A DNA stretch of 64,000 bases from an uncultured Eubacteriales bacterium (GTDB lineage Bacteria; Bacillota; Clostridia; Oscillospirales; CAG-272): NCBI GenBank assembly GCA_900546695.1, contig URDX01000002.1, positions 1 through 64,000 on the forward strand, given 5' to 3'. Below the pieces are notes generated by a model. The model worked only from the letters and a program-made list of their open reading frames with translations, ran no database searches and had not been told where the DNA came from. The position numbers and the translations under genes were made by a program. Positions within the stretch are counted from its first letter, which is position 1, and each line of letters opens with the position of its first letter. Shown here piece after piece: positions 36,217 to 45,313 of this stretch.

Positions 36217-36245
36217 TTGACTGATATGGGATAATGTGGTATATT
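36217..36245 (+). promoter_or_regulatory. orphan sigma-A-like promoter
   Basis: TTGACT, 17 bases, TATATT. It points toward the two-way hairpin at 36396 with only about 150 bases of non-coding sequence between, so it may drive a small RNA or be a relic. Confidence 0.4.
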
Positions 36246-36395
36246 AATGGTGTAAATTACGTCATACTATGTAAAATATTATAATAATGCGCGCGGTTTT
36301 GACGTGATATGCATGGCAACTGTATACGAGAATATCCAAGTACGAATCGACTGACCCTGCCGAAGATTAAAGCTGCGCTGCAGTAGGCACAAATA

Positions 36396-36437
36396 CAAAA
36401 AGGGGATGTTAAAAAACTTGTTTTTAACATCCCCTGT
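36396..36437 (-). terminator. terminator of gapA
   Basis: ggggatgttaaaaa (36402-36415) pairs with tttttaacatcccc (36421-36434). On the minus strand the stem is followed by TTTTT, 50 bases after the gapA stop. Confidence 0.85.
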
Positions 36438-36487
36438 AGATTTTATGTCGGAGCACTTACACCCGACGTACCTGCGGAAAGCCCGAC

Positions 36488-37519
36488 TTATGCAAGCTCT
36501 GCGAAGTACTTGATGGTACGAACCATCTGGCTGGTGTAGGAGTTCTCGTTGTCATACCAAGAAACGACCTGTACCTGATAGGTGTCATCGTCGATCTTGG
36601 ATACCATAGTCTGGGTAGCATCAAAGAGAGAGCCGTAACGCATACCGATAACGTCGGAGGAAACGATCTCGTCGGTGTTGTAGCCGAAGGACTCGGTTGC
36701 AGCAGCCTTCATAGCGTCGTTGATGGACTCCTTGGTAACATCCTTGCCCTTAACGACAGCGACGAGAATGGTGGTCGAGCCGGTAGGAGTAGGAACGCGC
36801 TGAGCGGAGCCGATGAGCTTGCCGTTCAGCTCGGGGATGACAAGACCGATAGCCTTGGCAGCACCGGTAGAGTTGGGAACGATGTTCTGAGCACCTGCTC
36901 TGGAGCGGCGGAGGTCGCCCTTTCTCTGAGGACCGTCGAGAATCATCTGGTCACCGGTGTAAGCATGAACGGTGGTCATGATACCGGAAACGATCGGGTA
37001 GGTATCGTTCAGAGCCTTAGCCATAGGAGCGAGGCAGTTGGTGGTGCAGGATGCAGCGGAGATAATCTTATCCTCGGTGGTAAGCTCCTTGTGGTTTACG
37101 TTGTAAACGATGGTCTTAAGATCATTGCCTGCGGGAGCGGAGATAACGACTTTCTTAGCGCCTGCATTGATGTGGGCCATGGACTTATCCTTAGAGGTGT
37201 AGAAGCCGGTGCACTCGAGAACAACGTCAACGCCGAGCTTGCCCCAAGGGCAGGTGTTAGCGTCCTTCTCAGCGTAGATCTTGATTTCCTTGCCGTCAAC
37301 GATGATGGAATCATCGGTAGCGGATACGGTGTGCTTGCCCTCGCCGATCTTGCCGCAGAAGGAGCCCTGAGCGGTATCGTACTTAAGAAGGTGAGCGAGC
37401 ATCTTCGGGCTGGTAAGGTCGTTGATAGCAACTACTTCGTAGCCCTCTGCGTCAAACATCTGACGGAAAGCAAGACGACCGATACGACCGAAACCGTTAA
37501 TGGCAACTTTAACTGACAT
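36488..37519 (-). CDS. gapA: glyceraldehyde-3-phosphate dehydrogenase
   Basis: 343 residues, full length. NAD-binding INGFGRIGRLAFRQ at the start and the catalytic Cys in SAASCTTNCLAPM with its partner His in TVHAYTGDQ. It oxidises glyceraldehyde 3-phosphate to 1,3-bisphosphoglycerate in glycolysis. Codon use is the biased kind of a highly expressed gene. It stands as a single gene with a promoter at 37569-37597, a GGAGG ribosome site and its own terminator. Confidence 0.97.
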   Translation of the reverse strand: MSVKVAINGFGRIGRLAFRQMFDAEGYEVVAINDLTSPKMLAHLLKYDTAQGSFCGKIGEGKHTVSATDDSIIVDGKEIKIYAEKDANTCPWGKLGVDVVLECTGFYTSKDKSMAHINAGAKKVVISAPAGNDLKTIVYNVNHKELTTEDKIISAASCTTNCLAPMAKALNDTYPIVSGIMTTVHAYTGDQMILDGPQRKGDLRRSRAGAQNIVPNSTGAAKAIGLVIPELNGKLIGSAQRVPTPTGSTTILVAVVKGKDVTKESINDAMKAAATESFGYNTDEIVSSDVIGMRYGSLFDATQTMVSKIDDDTYQVQVVSWYDNENSYTSQMVRTIKYFAELA

Positions 37520-37568
37520 AGTAATATCCTCCGATTGAGTATTAATTGTAATATAGTTTTACACGGGT

Positions 37569-37597
37569 ATTGTACCTCTTTTTCCGCACATTTACAA
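37569..37597 (-). promoter_or_regulatory. promoter of gapA
   Basis: Minus strand TTGTAA, 17 bases, TACAAT, 50 bases before the start. Confidence 0.75.
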
Positions 37598-37956
37598 GGC
37601 ATTATTGAAATTATTTTTATTTTTGTTACATTTATACTATCGGAAATGCGAAAACACGGCTGATTTCGGTCGTGCCGGGCGCGGCTGCACGTAAAAATCG
37701 GGGCTGCGTGGGCAAAAAAACAGGTAAGCGATGCGGTAATCAGCGCCGTCGTCGCAGCGCCCCGACATTATCGCAGTGCTACCGATGCCGGCGCGGCATA
37801 CTCGACCTCTTCATGTATCCTTAACATTATCGCGGTGTGTGCGGACGGCGAATGCAAAATTGGCAATTATCGGTCGTAATCGCCATGCACAACCGCAAAT
37901 ATGGGCGAGAATTGCCGAAAAAAACGAAAAAAATGTAAAGATGATGAAATATGTAT

Positions 37957-37985
37957 TTGAAATTTTGCGTGAAATATACTATAAT
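37957..37985 (+). promoter_or_regulatory. promoter of the PAS/HATPase-like gene
   Basis: TTGAAA, 17 bases, TATAAT, about 100 bases before the ATG at 38086. Between 37598 and 37956 I see no gene. Confidence 0.75.
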
Positions 37986-38085
37986 ATACATGTTAAACAT
38001 ATGTGATACAAGATGCCGTTATGGCTCTGCACGGTACAGTTGCACGGTCAGTCGGCGCATAGCTTAACCTTAGGAGGCAGTTTTA

Positions 38086-39117
38086 ATGGATATTGAGCTT
38101 ACGATAACACCGATAATTGTCCTTGGTGACGGTGACCGTATCGTATATAAGAATGCTGCGGCAAAAAAGCTTTTGCCCTTCTGCCGAAAAGGAACATCTA
38201 TCAATCGTTATCTTTCCTATTCGGGCGAGAGTCGGTTTCTTGATCTTGTTCGCTCCGATGAGGGCTGTGCGATAATCGAGCTGTCGGAATCGCTCGGACG
38301 TTGCTACCGCGCCCTTGCCGTGCGCCGCGACGGTATTGTTTCGATGACCTTTTTGCCCATACTTCAGGGCGGGACAAAGGATATACTCGCCGAATATGCG
38401 GAGACGCTTTGCTTCACCGCTGCAGACAGGATAATGGATTTTGTCATGCGCGCAGGCGAGATAGTCGACCGCCCCGCGCCCGCGTCAACATGGAATTACA
38501 CGCGGAGAAATACAACGATGTACGAGCTTTCGCGCGAGATAGGTGCGGTAGCCTCCTGTCTTTCGCTGCCGCTGTCCAGCACGCTTAAGCGGATATTCGA
38601 AATGATATCTTCACGCCTCGCTATGCTCAGTTTGCGTTTCAGAATAACCATGCGCGGCAGCGCTGTTCAGCTGACGCCGATAACCGATATTGCCGCGCTT
38701 GTTTACGCATTTCTCCCCGTTGCGCTGATGATATGCAGCGCTTCCGGCTGCGTATGCAGTGCGGATATCGAGTGCTATGGCGAGACGGCAGGTGTCAGGA
38801 TAACGGGCGGCATCGGCGGGAGAGCGATGCCCGACAACATATCGACGCTTGCGGAGCTCGGCGAGTTGCTCGGTGGCGATATACCGATGCTGATTATTGC
38901 CGATACCGCTGTTGCTTCGGTCGGTGCGGAGATGAGAACGCTGCGCTCGGATGACGGCTTTTCGGTCGAGATGATCTTCCCGATGAAGTCGGTGATTCCC
39001 TCGCATCTTTTCTCACCCGATGAGGAAGTGTCGCTTACCGGAAATTTCTTCGTTTCGATAGAGAACACCGTCGGTATGATAGGCGCGGAGCCTGACGAGG
39101 ATACGGAGATTCATTGA
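38086..39117 (+). CDS. sensor-kinase-like protein lacking catalytic motifs
   Basis: 343 residues behind TTAGGAGG. The first 95 look like a PAS sensor fold (IIVLGDGDRIVYKNAAAKKLL, then YRALAVRRDGIVSMTFLPIL). The middle is helical (110-190), and the last part has hints of an HATPase-like fold (TDIAALVYAFLPVALMIC, ending EMIFPMK) but the N, G1 and G2 ATP-binding boxes and a phosphorylatable His are not seen. It might be a degenerate kinase or a partner-binding sensor. No response regulator is adjacent. Function unknown. Confidence 0.6.
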   Translation: MDIELTITPIIVLGDGDRIVYKNAAAKKLLPFCRKGTSINRYLSYSGESRFLDLVRSDEGCAIIELSESLGRCYRALAVRRDGIVSMTFLPILQGGTKDILAEYAETLCFTAADRIMDFVMRAGEIVDRPAPASTWNYTRRNTTMYELSREIGAVASCLSLPLSSTLKRIFEMISSRLAMLSLRFRITMRGSAVQLTPITDIAALVYAFLPVALMICSASGCVCSADIECYGETAGVRITGGIGGRAMPDNISTLAELGELLGGDIPMLIIADTAVASVGAEMRTLRSDDGFSVEMIFPMKSVIPSHLFSPDEEVSLTGNFFVSIENTVGMIGAEPDEDTEIH

Positions 39118-39317
39118 GGGTCTGCCGGCTCATTTGGGTATGATGTTGCATTCCCGAACAGCTGTATTGCGGATGCCGGGCGTTGAAGAGCGCACAGTGT
39201 CCGATAATGATGTGCACATAGCGCCCGATATTGAATCACGGACGGCTCCTGACATTGCTTTTCCGGGTGCCATCAAGCAATACGCGTGCTGTATATAAAC
39301 AGAACATAGTATAAAAC

Positions 39318-39352
39318 GACCGCCGACGGATTGATATGCCGTCGACGGTCAT
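39318..39352 (+). terminator. hairpin after the PAS-like gene
   Basis: gaccgccgacgg pairs with ccgtcgacggtc with one bulge, followed by ATTATTTTAT; T content is modest. Confidence 0.5.
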
Positions 39353-39377
39353 TATTTTATCGGAGGTATTCTCTCGC

Positions 39378-39627
39378 CCGTTTTTCGGCCCGGACGAATT
39401 CAGCCGACCCGGCTCGGGGAGAGATAAAAAAGATGCAGAAGCGTCGAAAACCGCCTCGTCGCCGTGCAAGCGTACGGCAGATACGGTTTTCGGCGGTAGA
39501 AAAAGCGGATAATTATCTCTTTGGAGAAATCCGATAGGATTTCATCAGCTTTCAAGGCATGTATGCCGTACAAAAGCTCAAGCCTTACCTTTATCCGCTT
39601 TTTCGGTCTGCGCTTTTTTAGCCTTCC
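39378..39627 (-). repeat. modular hairpin repeat, copy 2
   Basis: Read in the direction of the liv operon (minus strand): ctaaaaaagcgcagacc, a perfect 14-base stem formed by 39591-39604 (ttatccgctttttc) and 39499-39512 (gaaaaagcggataa), a second stem cgaaaaccg/cggttttcg (39445-39453 and 39484-39492) with a gccgtgcaagcgtacggc inner hairpin, and the end sequence gcttctgcatcttttttatctctc. Its first 35 bases lie inside livF and encode that protein's last residues. Same module order as at 24203 and 56700. Confidence 0.8.
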
Positions 39628-40327
39628 CGAGATATGCTTCCTTGACGGATTCGTTGTGCAGCAGCTCATCACCCGTACCCGTAAGGGTAAGTCTGCCCGT
39701 CTCGATAACATAGCCGTAGTCGGCTATCTTAAGAGCGAGGTTCGCATTCTGCTCGTTGAGCAGAACGGTGATGCCCGCCTTATTTATCGTCACAATGATA
39801 TCAAAGATATCGCGCACGACGAGCGGTGCGAGTCCGAGCGACGGCTCATCCATCATGATAAGCTTCGGACGGCTCATAAGTGCGCGCCCGACCGCGAGCA
39901 TCTGCTGCTCGCCGCCTGAGAGCGTTCCTGCCTGCTGCCAGTGGCGCTCGCGCAGACGGGGGAAGAGGGAATAGACATATTCGATATCGTCGCTGAGCCT
40001 ATCCTTGCGCAGATATGCGCCTATCTTCAGGTTCTCGAGAACGGTGAGGTTCGGGAAAACTCTGCGCCCCTCGGGTACGAGGGTCACGCCGCGCGCGACT
40101 ATCTTATCGGGTGAGAGACCGACTATGCTTTCGCCGCCGAGGAGGATATCGCCGCCTGCGGGGCGGACGATGCCCGATACGGAGCGGAGAATGGTCGATT
40201 TGCCCGCGCCGTTTGCGCCGATAAGGGTAATTATCTTACCCTCCTCAACGTTCATGGAGATGCCGTCTACGGCGCGGATGCCGCCGAAGCGGACATTCAG
40301 GTCTTTAATTTCAAGAATATTACTCAT
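39578..40327 (-). CDS. livF: branched-chain amino acid ABC transporter ATP-binding protein LivF
   Basis: 249 residues. Walker A GANGAGKST near 37-45, signature TLSGGEQQMLAVGRAL, Walker B LIMMDEPSLGL and the LivF-type ending NANLALKIADYGYVIETGRLTLTG. One of the two ATPases that power import of branched-chain amino acids or related compounds. The last 15 residues (KAKKAQTEKADKGKA) are lysine- and alanine-rich and are encoded by the dispersed repeat, so the normal end around YLG has been extended. Overlaps livG by 8 bases; last gene of the operon. Confidence 0.95.
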   Translation of the reverse strand: MSNILEIKDLNVRFGGIRAVDGISMNVEEGKIITLIGANGAGKSTILRSVSGIVRPAGGDILLGGESIVGLSPDKIVARGVTLVPEGRRVFPNLTVLENLKIGAYLRKDRLSDDIEYVYSLFPRLRERHWQQAGTLSGGEQQMLAVGRALMSRPKLIMMDEPSLGLAPLVVRDIFDIIVTINKAGITVLLNEQNANLALKIADYGYVIETGRLTLTGTGDELLHNESVKEAYLGKAKKAQTEKADKGKA

Positions 40328-41165
40328 CTTCGTCTACTACCCCCAGATATGCCTCGATAACGCGCGGGTCAGCCTGTATTTCGGCGGGAGTGCCTTCTGC
40401 TATTTCCTTGCCGAAGTCGATTACATAGATTCGATCGGAGATGTCCATTACGAGGTTCATATGGTGCTCAATGAGCAGGATGGTGATATTGAACTTCTCG
40501 CGGATATCGTGAATAAACGCGGTCAGCTCCTCAGTCTCCTGCGGATTCATTCCCGCTGCGGGCTCGTCGAGCAGCAGCAGCGACGGCTGTGTGGCAAGCG
40601 CGCGGGCTATCTCGAGCTTGCGCTGCTTACCGTACGGCAGGCTCGTTGCGAGCTCATCCTTGACATCCTCGAGCTCGACAAGACGCAGCAGCTCGAGCGT
40701 TTCCTCGCGCATTTTCCGCTCCTCGCGGTAGTTGAGACGGAAGGTGGCGGTGAAGAAGTTCGAGGTGCGGCGGAGATGCTTTGCGGTCAGAACATTGTCG
40801 AATACCGTCATAGACTTGAACAGACGTATATTCTGGAAGGTTCTCGCCATGCCGAGCTTTGTCAGCTTGTCGGGCGTTTTTGTAATGACCGAATGATACT
40901 TGCCGAGGTTTTCGCCCGCATAGAGGCGGCGCATCTTGCCGTGCGGATGATTTTCGATTATCTTTTCACCGCAGAAGCTGATGCAGCCGTTTGTAGGCTC
41001 GTATTCACCCGTGATGACGTTGAAGGCGGTGGTTTTTCCCGCACCGTTAGGTCCGATGAGAGCAACTATCTCGCCTCGGTTGACATCCATCGTAAGATTG
41101 TTGACGGCGACAACGCCGCCGAACTGCATGGTCATATTTTCTACGTGCAGAACGTTTTCGCTCAT
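40320..41165 (-). CDS. livG: branched-chain amino acid ABC transporter ATP-binding protein LivG
   Basis: 281 residues. Walker A GPNGAGKTT, signature TSLPYGKQRKLEIARAL (the LSYGQQR variant usual in LivG), Walker B LLLLDEPAAGMNP and IEHHMNLVMDISDRIYVID. Partner of LivF at the membrane complex. Its start overlaps the livM stop and its end overlaps livF. Confidence 0.95.
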   Translation of the reverse strand: MSENVLHVENMTMQFGGVVAVNNLTMDVNRGEIVALIGPNGAGKTTAFNVITGEYEPTNGCISFCGEKIIENHPHGKMRRLYAGENLGKYHSVITKTPDKLTKLGMARTFQNIRLFKSMTVFDNVLTAKHLRRTSNFFTATFRLNYREERKMREETLELLRLVELEDVKDELATSLPYGKQRKLEIARALATQPSLLLLDEPAAGMNPQETEELTAFIHDIREKFNITILLIEHHMNLVMDISDRIYVIDFGKEIAEGTPAEIQADPRVIEAYLGVVDEDE

Positions 41166-42253
41166 TATCGCCCGTCCTCCTTTGCGGTCTTTTTGCCCCT
41201 GCCGGAGAAGAATCTGCCTATCCGAACAAGGCTGTCATATACCGATATCTCCTTCGTTCCCATAATTCCGCGGCGGAAGAAGAGCACGACTATCATGATG
41301 AGCACCGAGAATACGACCATACGGAAGCCGGGTCCGAGCAGCGGAACATTCTCGTACTCGAGATCGAGGAATTTCAGCCACCACTCTGAGGAGGCGTAGT
41401 AGATAAAGGATGCGATAAGCGAGCCGGATATCGAGCCGATACCGCCGATAACGACGACGAGCAGTATCTGATAGGTCATTGCGGAGGTAAATGATACCGA
41501 CGAAACTGCGGAGTTGCACATAGCAAACATCGCACCCGCAATGCCGCAGAAGAAGGAGCTCGTAACGAACGACAGGCGCTTGTGGTGGGCGAGGTTGATG
41601 CCCATTGCTTCAGCTGCTATCTCATCGTCGCGTATTGCTTTGAAGGCTCTGCCGTAGGTAGAGTTTATCAGCAGAATGATAATGCATATGCACACGCCCG
41701 CAAGCGCGGCGTATACCATTATGTTCTTAGGCGAGGTGAAGTTGTTTATTGGGTCGGGACCGTTGGTAACGGGCCCGAACTGCGTCAGCTGAACGAGACC
41801 GCGTACTATTTCTGCAAAGCCGAGTGTAGCTATCGCGAGGTAGTCGGACTTGAGCCGCAGCACGGGCAGACCGATGAGAAATGCGAAGAATGCGGCAACG
41901 ATACCTGCGAGCAGCAGCGCAATTATCATCGGCAGCTTGAAACTGACAAGGCTGTCTCCGTAGTTGCGGAAAACGGTGGTGCGCATGTCTGAGGCTATGG
42001 TAAAGATGGAATATGTATACGCGCCGAGCAGCATAAAGCCCGCCTGACCGAGTGAGAACAGCCCCGTAAAGCCGTTGAGCAGGTTCATTGCTACCGCCGC
42101 GAGCGCAAAGGTGCAGACCTTACGCAGCACCGAGAACCACATCGAGGTGGCGGGGGCGGTGTATTGTATTATCATGAAAATGCCGAATATGACGAGGACA
42201 AGCATAAGGTTGCAGATAGTTCTCTTGTATCTGTCCCAGAATGAGGTCTTCAT
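41165..42253 (-). CDS. livM: branched-chain amino acid ABC transporter permease LivM
   Basis: 362 residues with about ten membrane segments. The family words GYTGLFSLGQ-like NGFTGLFSLGQAGFMLLGAY and GRAFKAIRDDEIAAEAMGIN (the loop that contacts the ATPase) are present, then GGIGSISGSL. Forms the channel with LivH. Directly follows livH with one base between. Confidence 0.95.
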   Translation of the reverse strand: MKTSFWDRYKRTICNLMLVLVIFGIFMIIQYTAPATSMWFSVLRKVCTFALAAVAMNLLNGFTGLFSLGQAGFMLLGAYTYSIFTIASDMRTTVFRNYGDSLVSFKLPMIIALLLAGIVAAFFAFLIGLPVLRLKSDYLAIATLGFAEIVRGLVQLTQFGPVTNGPDPINNFTSPKNIMVYAALAGVCICIIILLINSTYGRAFKAIRDDEIAAEAMGINLAHHKRLSFVTSSFFCGIAGAMFAMCNSAVSSVSFTSAMTYQILLVVVIGGIGSISGSLIASFIYYASSEWWLKFLDLEYENVPLLGPGFRMVVFSVLIMIVVLFFRRGIMGTKEISVYDSLVRIGRFFSGRGKKTAKEDGR

Positions 42254-42254
42254 A

Positions 42255-43166
42255 TCACACCTTCTCTCTTGTCTGCTCGCCGAAGATGCCGTTGGGCTTT
42301 ACAACGAGGATTATTATTAGCAGGGCAAAGGAAATTACGTCGGCAAAGTCGGCGAGTCCGAATGCCCTTGCAAGGCTCTCTACGATACCGATGATTATTG
42401 CTCCCACAACTGCACCGGGAACCGAGCCGATACCGCCGACGACCGCGGCAATGAACGCCTTGATGCCGGGGGTAGAGCCCGCGAGATGGTTTATTCCTGA
42501 GTTCTTGGAGAAGTAGAGCAGCGATCCCGCAGCCGCAAGAAACGCGCCGATGGCAAAAGTTATCGAGATAACACGGTTGATCTTGATGCCCATGAGCTGC
42601 GAGGTTTCAAAGTCACGCGATACCGCACGCATCGACATGCCGAACTTGGTATGATTGATGATGAGCACGAGTATGACGGTAAGCGCTATCGCTACTATCG
42701 GGGAAAGAAATACGGATATCTTGTCCTTTACGCCGAACAGAACAAAGCTGTCGCTCAAGAACGGGAGAGCGGGGAACTGCTTGGACATACCGCCGGTTAC
42801 ATAGGCGACAACGTTTTGCAGCAGGTAGGAAACGCCGATGGCTGATATCATTACCGACATGCGCGGCGCCGAGCGAAGCGGCGAGTATGCGCATTTTTCG
42901 ATAAGGAAGCCTATCAGCACCGTCAGCGCTATCATGATGAGTATCGCGACAAGCGGCGGCATGGTCGGAAAGTCCGCCATCAGGTAGATCAGCAGCATTC
43001 CCGAAACCATAAACAGGTCGCCGTGGGCGAAGTTTATAAGCTTCAGTATGCCGTAGACCATGGTATAGCCGATGGCGACGAGCGCGAACTGACCGCCGGT
43101 CGCGAGACCGCGAATCAGGTATGGCATAATATTCATGGGCTTTTTAGGTCCTTTCGGTTTGGTCAT
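42255..43166 (-). CDS. livH: branched-chain amino acid ABC transporter permease LivH
   Basis: 303 residues, eight or so membrane segments. GYTMVYGILKLINFAHGDLFMVSG near 31-54 is the LivH signature; SMRAVSRDFETSQLMGI is the coupling loop and VVGGIGSVPGAVVGA follows. Channel partner of LivM. It lies about 300 bases after the binding-protein gene, separated by a hairpin that may lower its expression relative to the binding protein. Confidence 0.95.
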   Translation of the reverse strand: MTKPKGPKKPMNIMPYLIRGLATGGQFALVAIGYTMVYGILKLINFAHGDLFMVSGMLLIYLMADFPTMPPLVAILIMIALTVLIGFLIEKCAYSPLRSAPRMSVMISAIGVSYLLQNVVAYVTGGMSKQFPALPFLSDSFVLFGVKDKISVFLSPIVAIALTVILVLIINHTKFGMSMRAVSRDFETSQLMGIKINRVISITFAIGAFLAAAGSLLYFSKNSGINHLAGSTPGIKAFIAAVVGGIGSVPGAVVGAIIIGIVESLARAFGLADFADVISFALLIIILVVKPNGIFGEQTREKV

Positions 43167-43305
43167 TTGAACGGATATGCGGTGTACACACGGGGCATAT
43201 TACAGTATTGCAGCGCGGCGTATCCGCGGGCTGCGGATGATTGCTGCTGCTGTGAATATGCACTGCATGTACACGCTGAGATAAGCGGGACGGTATAAAC
43301 GCAGT

Positions 43306-43338
43306 CGCGGCGGTACACCGCATGGGTGTATCGCCGCG
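43306..43338. other. hairpin between livK and livH
   Basis: cgcggcggtacacc (43306-43319) pairs with ggtgtatcgccgcg (43325-43338) with one G-U pair. No T-run; may stabilise the binding-protein mRNA end or attenuate. The rest of 43167-43464 shows nothing clear. Confidence 0.5.
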
Positions 43339-43464
43339 GTACCGCGAATCATATGCCCGTGACTGCCGTAGGCAGTTATTTTTTTCGGGTATCGGCTGTC
43401 AAAAAACACGTTATTCAACAGCTCTGAGTCATTGGAATGACGGCTTGAGAACGATAATTCTCGC

Positions 43465-44748
43465 TTATTTGCTTATAGTATCCCAAGCAAAGTTTGCCAT
43501 AACCGAGCCCTGGAAGGGATCGAGGAAGCAGGTACGGAAGTAGAAATCGTGACCCTCAGTTACCGATGCGTTGGTGCAGGAAACGCCGATAGCGGGGATG
43601 CCTGCTGCTGCAAAGGTATCGGCTGCTGCGATGGAAACGCCGGAGCCGTAGGAGCCGAGCGAGATGAGTGCATGCTGGTTAACGATGTTGGAAGCTGCGG
43701 TAACAGCCTGCTCATCGACCGAGCCGTTATCGGAGACGTACAGCTCAACGGTGTACTCCTCACCTGCGATGGTGACCTTATTGTCGAGGCTGTTAGCGTA
43801 CTGAGCTCCGATGACCTCCTGCTTACCGCCTGCAGCGTTGTCGCCCGAGGTAGGCTCAAATACGCCGATGACGATCTTCTTGCTCTCGGTGTCGAGCTTG
43901 ACGCCGTCGGTGGTGTAGGTTGCGGGAGTGCCCTGAGTTGCGTCGTTTGCGACGGTCTGGGTCTTAACGAACTCAAACTTGCCGTCGCCAGCCTTCTTTA
44001 TGTATGCGCAATCCTTGATAGCGTCGCCGTTCTTGTCAAAGGTGATGTCACCGGTGACGCCGCCCTTGTAGTTGAGCTTCCAGAGTGCGGTAGCGATATC
44101 GACCGAGGTCATATCTGCTCCCTTCTCCTCTGCAGCTGCGCGGATAGCGCTGAGCGCTACGTTGTAAGCGTCAAAGCCGAGCGCGGATACGGCTGCTACG
44201 ATGTCGTTGCCGCCGTTCATCTGGAACTTATCGGGATTGTCGGCGAGCCACTTCTTGAAGCCCGTAACGAAGTTGCCTGCTGCCTCTGAAGAGGTGTCGG
44301 ACTCATCAAAGAAGGTGGAGCAGTAAACCTCGAGATCGGTGCCCTTGACGGCGTCGAGGATTACCGAGTGCTCCCATGTGTCGCCTGCCATGATGGGGCA
44401 GGTGATGCCGACGTCGTTTGCGTTCTTGAGCAGGTTAGCTGCAACGGTGGTGGAGTTGGGGGCAAAGATAACGGCAGCCTTCTTGTCGATTGCCTTCTGG
44501 AGGTAATCGGAGAAGTTGGTCGTGTTCTTTACGAAGGTCTCCATTATAACCTCTCCGCCGAGCTTTTCAAAGGCGGTCTGGAAGTTACTTGCAAGACCGA
44601 GAGAGTAGGTGTCGCCTTTCTCAGCGAGAACATAGGCAACGGGCTTATCGCCGGTGGTCTGATTGCCGTCGGTGGAGGTCTGTCCGCATCCCGTGATGCA
44701 GAGACATACCATAACGCAGGCAAGAATAAGTGCGAGAAACTTTTTCAT
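43465..44748 (-). CDS. livK: circularly permuted LivK-type substrate-binding lipoprotein
   Basis: 427 residues. Residues 1-21 are a lipoprotein signal (lipobox CITGC). After a short linker, 35-266 correspond to the C-terminal half of a Peripla_BP_6 protein, starting at the first lobe-II strand (VAYVLAEKGDTYSLGL) and ending DITFDKNGDAIKDCAYI, the normal C-terminal end. A linker (267-289) then leads to 290-427, which is the normal N-terminal half (KKIVIGVFEPTSGDNAAGGK...SLGSYGSGVS...FRTCFLDPFQGS) and the protein stops where lobe II would begin. All parts of one binding protein are present once, in swapped order. It has a GGAGG site and its own promoter, and lies in front of livHMGF, so it is probably the working receptor. 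Confidence 0.9.
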   Translation of the reverse strand: MKKFLALILACVMVCLCITGCGQTSTDGNQTTGDKPVAYVLAEKGDTYSLGLASNFQTAFEKLGGEVIMETFVKNTTNFSDYLQKAIDKKAAVIFAPNSTTVAANLLKNANDVGITCPIMAGDTWEHSVILDAVKGTDLEVYCSTFFDESDTSSEAAGNFVTGFKKWLADNPDKFQMNGGNDIVAAVSALGFDAYNVALSAIRAAAEEKGADMTSVDIATALWKLNYKGGVTGDITFDKNGDAIKDCAYIKKAGDGKFEFVKTQTVANDATQGTPATYTTDGVKLDTESKKIVIGVFEPTSGDNAAGGKQEVIGAQYANSLDNKVTIAGEEYTVELYVSDNGSVDEQAVTAASNIVNQHALISLGSYGSGVSIAAADTFAAAGIPAIGVSCTNASVTEGHDFYFRTCFLDPFQGSVMANFAWDTISK

Positions 44749-44828
44749 ATGCTTTTCCTCCGTGTTTCAGTCGGTCGGCGCTTTCCGAAATAAGCCATAT
44801 TCGTGCGCAGACCGCGTATATTAAGAAT

Positions 44829-44857
44829 AGTATATAACATTTTCTTGCATTAGTCAA
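44829..44857 (-). promoter_or_regulatory. promoter of the liv operon
   Basis: Minus strand TTGACT, 17 bases, TATACT, about 80 bases before livK. Confidence 0.8.
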
Positions 44858-45304
44858 GTATTTTGGATTGAAATATGACAGAATAAAGATTTTTTTTGAA
44901 ATCGGTGTTAATGATAATTTGGTAATAAGACGAGATATTCCCTTTTAATGCTTCAAATGCAATTAAAAGGATTTGAATGAGAATTGCGGTATTGCTTTGC
45001 AGCCCCGCTTGCCCGCATCATCCGCGCCTCCCGTTTATCGTCGGCTTTTCGCGCCCGTCATGCTGTCGGCGGAAGCTCCGCAGCCTGATTCCGTGCAGCT
45101 TACCGCCCCGCTGCAAACGTCAGCATGTGTATTATATTCGCGCGGCGGGCGGATGGTTACGCATGGGGGCGGTGCACAGGGGATTGTGGCATGCGGTGAC
45201 GTATTCCTTTGCGGACGGATACTGCCGTTTTTTGCGAAATTTCGGATAAGTGTGTATTTTTGTGCCGTATATGCATATTTTCTCTTTATTTTGTGCGGAG
45301 GATG
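44858..45304. other. divergent intergenic stretch
   Basis: An inverted repeat, ccttttaat at 44941-44949 with attaaaagg at 44962-44970, lies between the liv promoter and the next gene and could be an operator. Overlapping open frames at 44973-45320 look like chance. Confidence 0.35.
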
Positions 45305-45313
45305 TGATATAAT
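45305..45313 (+). promoter_or_regulatory. extended -10 promoter
   Basis: TGA-TATAAT, an extended -10 element without a good -35, about 80 bases before the zinc-ribbon gene. Confidence 0.55.

Noticed and set aside
36312..36375. Scrap resembling the start of a RelB/DinJ antitoxin (MATVYENIQVRID)
   Set aside because: Only 13 codons before a stop, no toxin gene and no ribosome site; similarity too short.
40005..41399. 464-codon plus-strand frame opposite livF/livG
   Set aside because: Lies wholly over conserved livF, livG and livM on the other strand; composition is that of an antisense frame.
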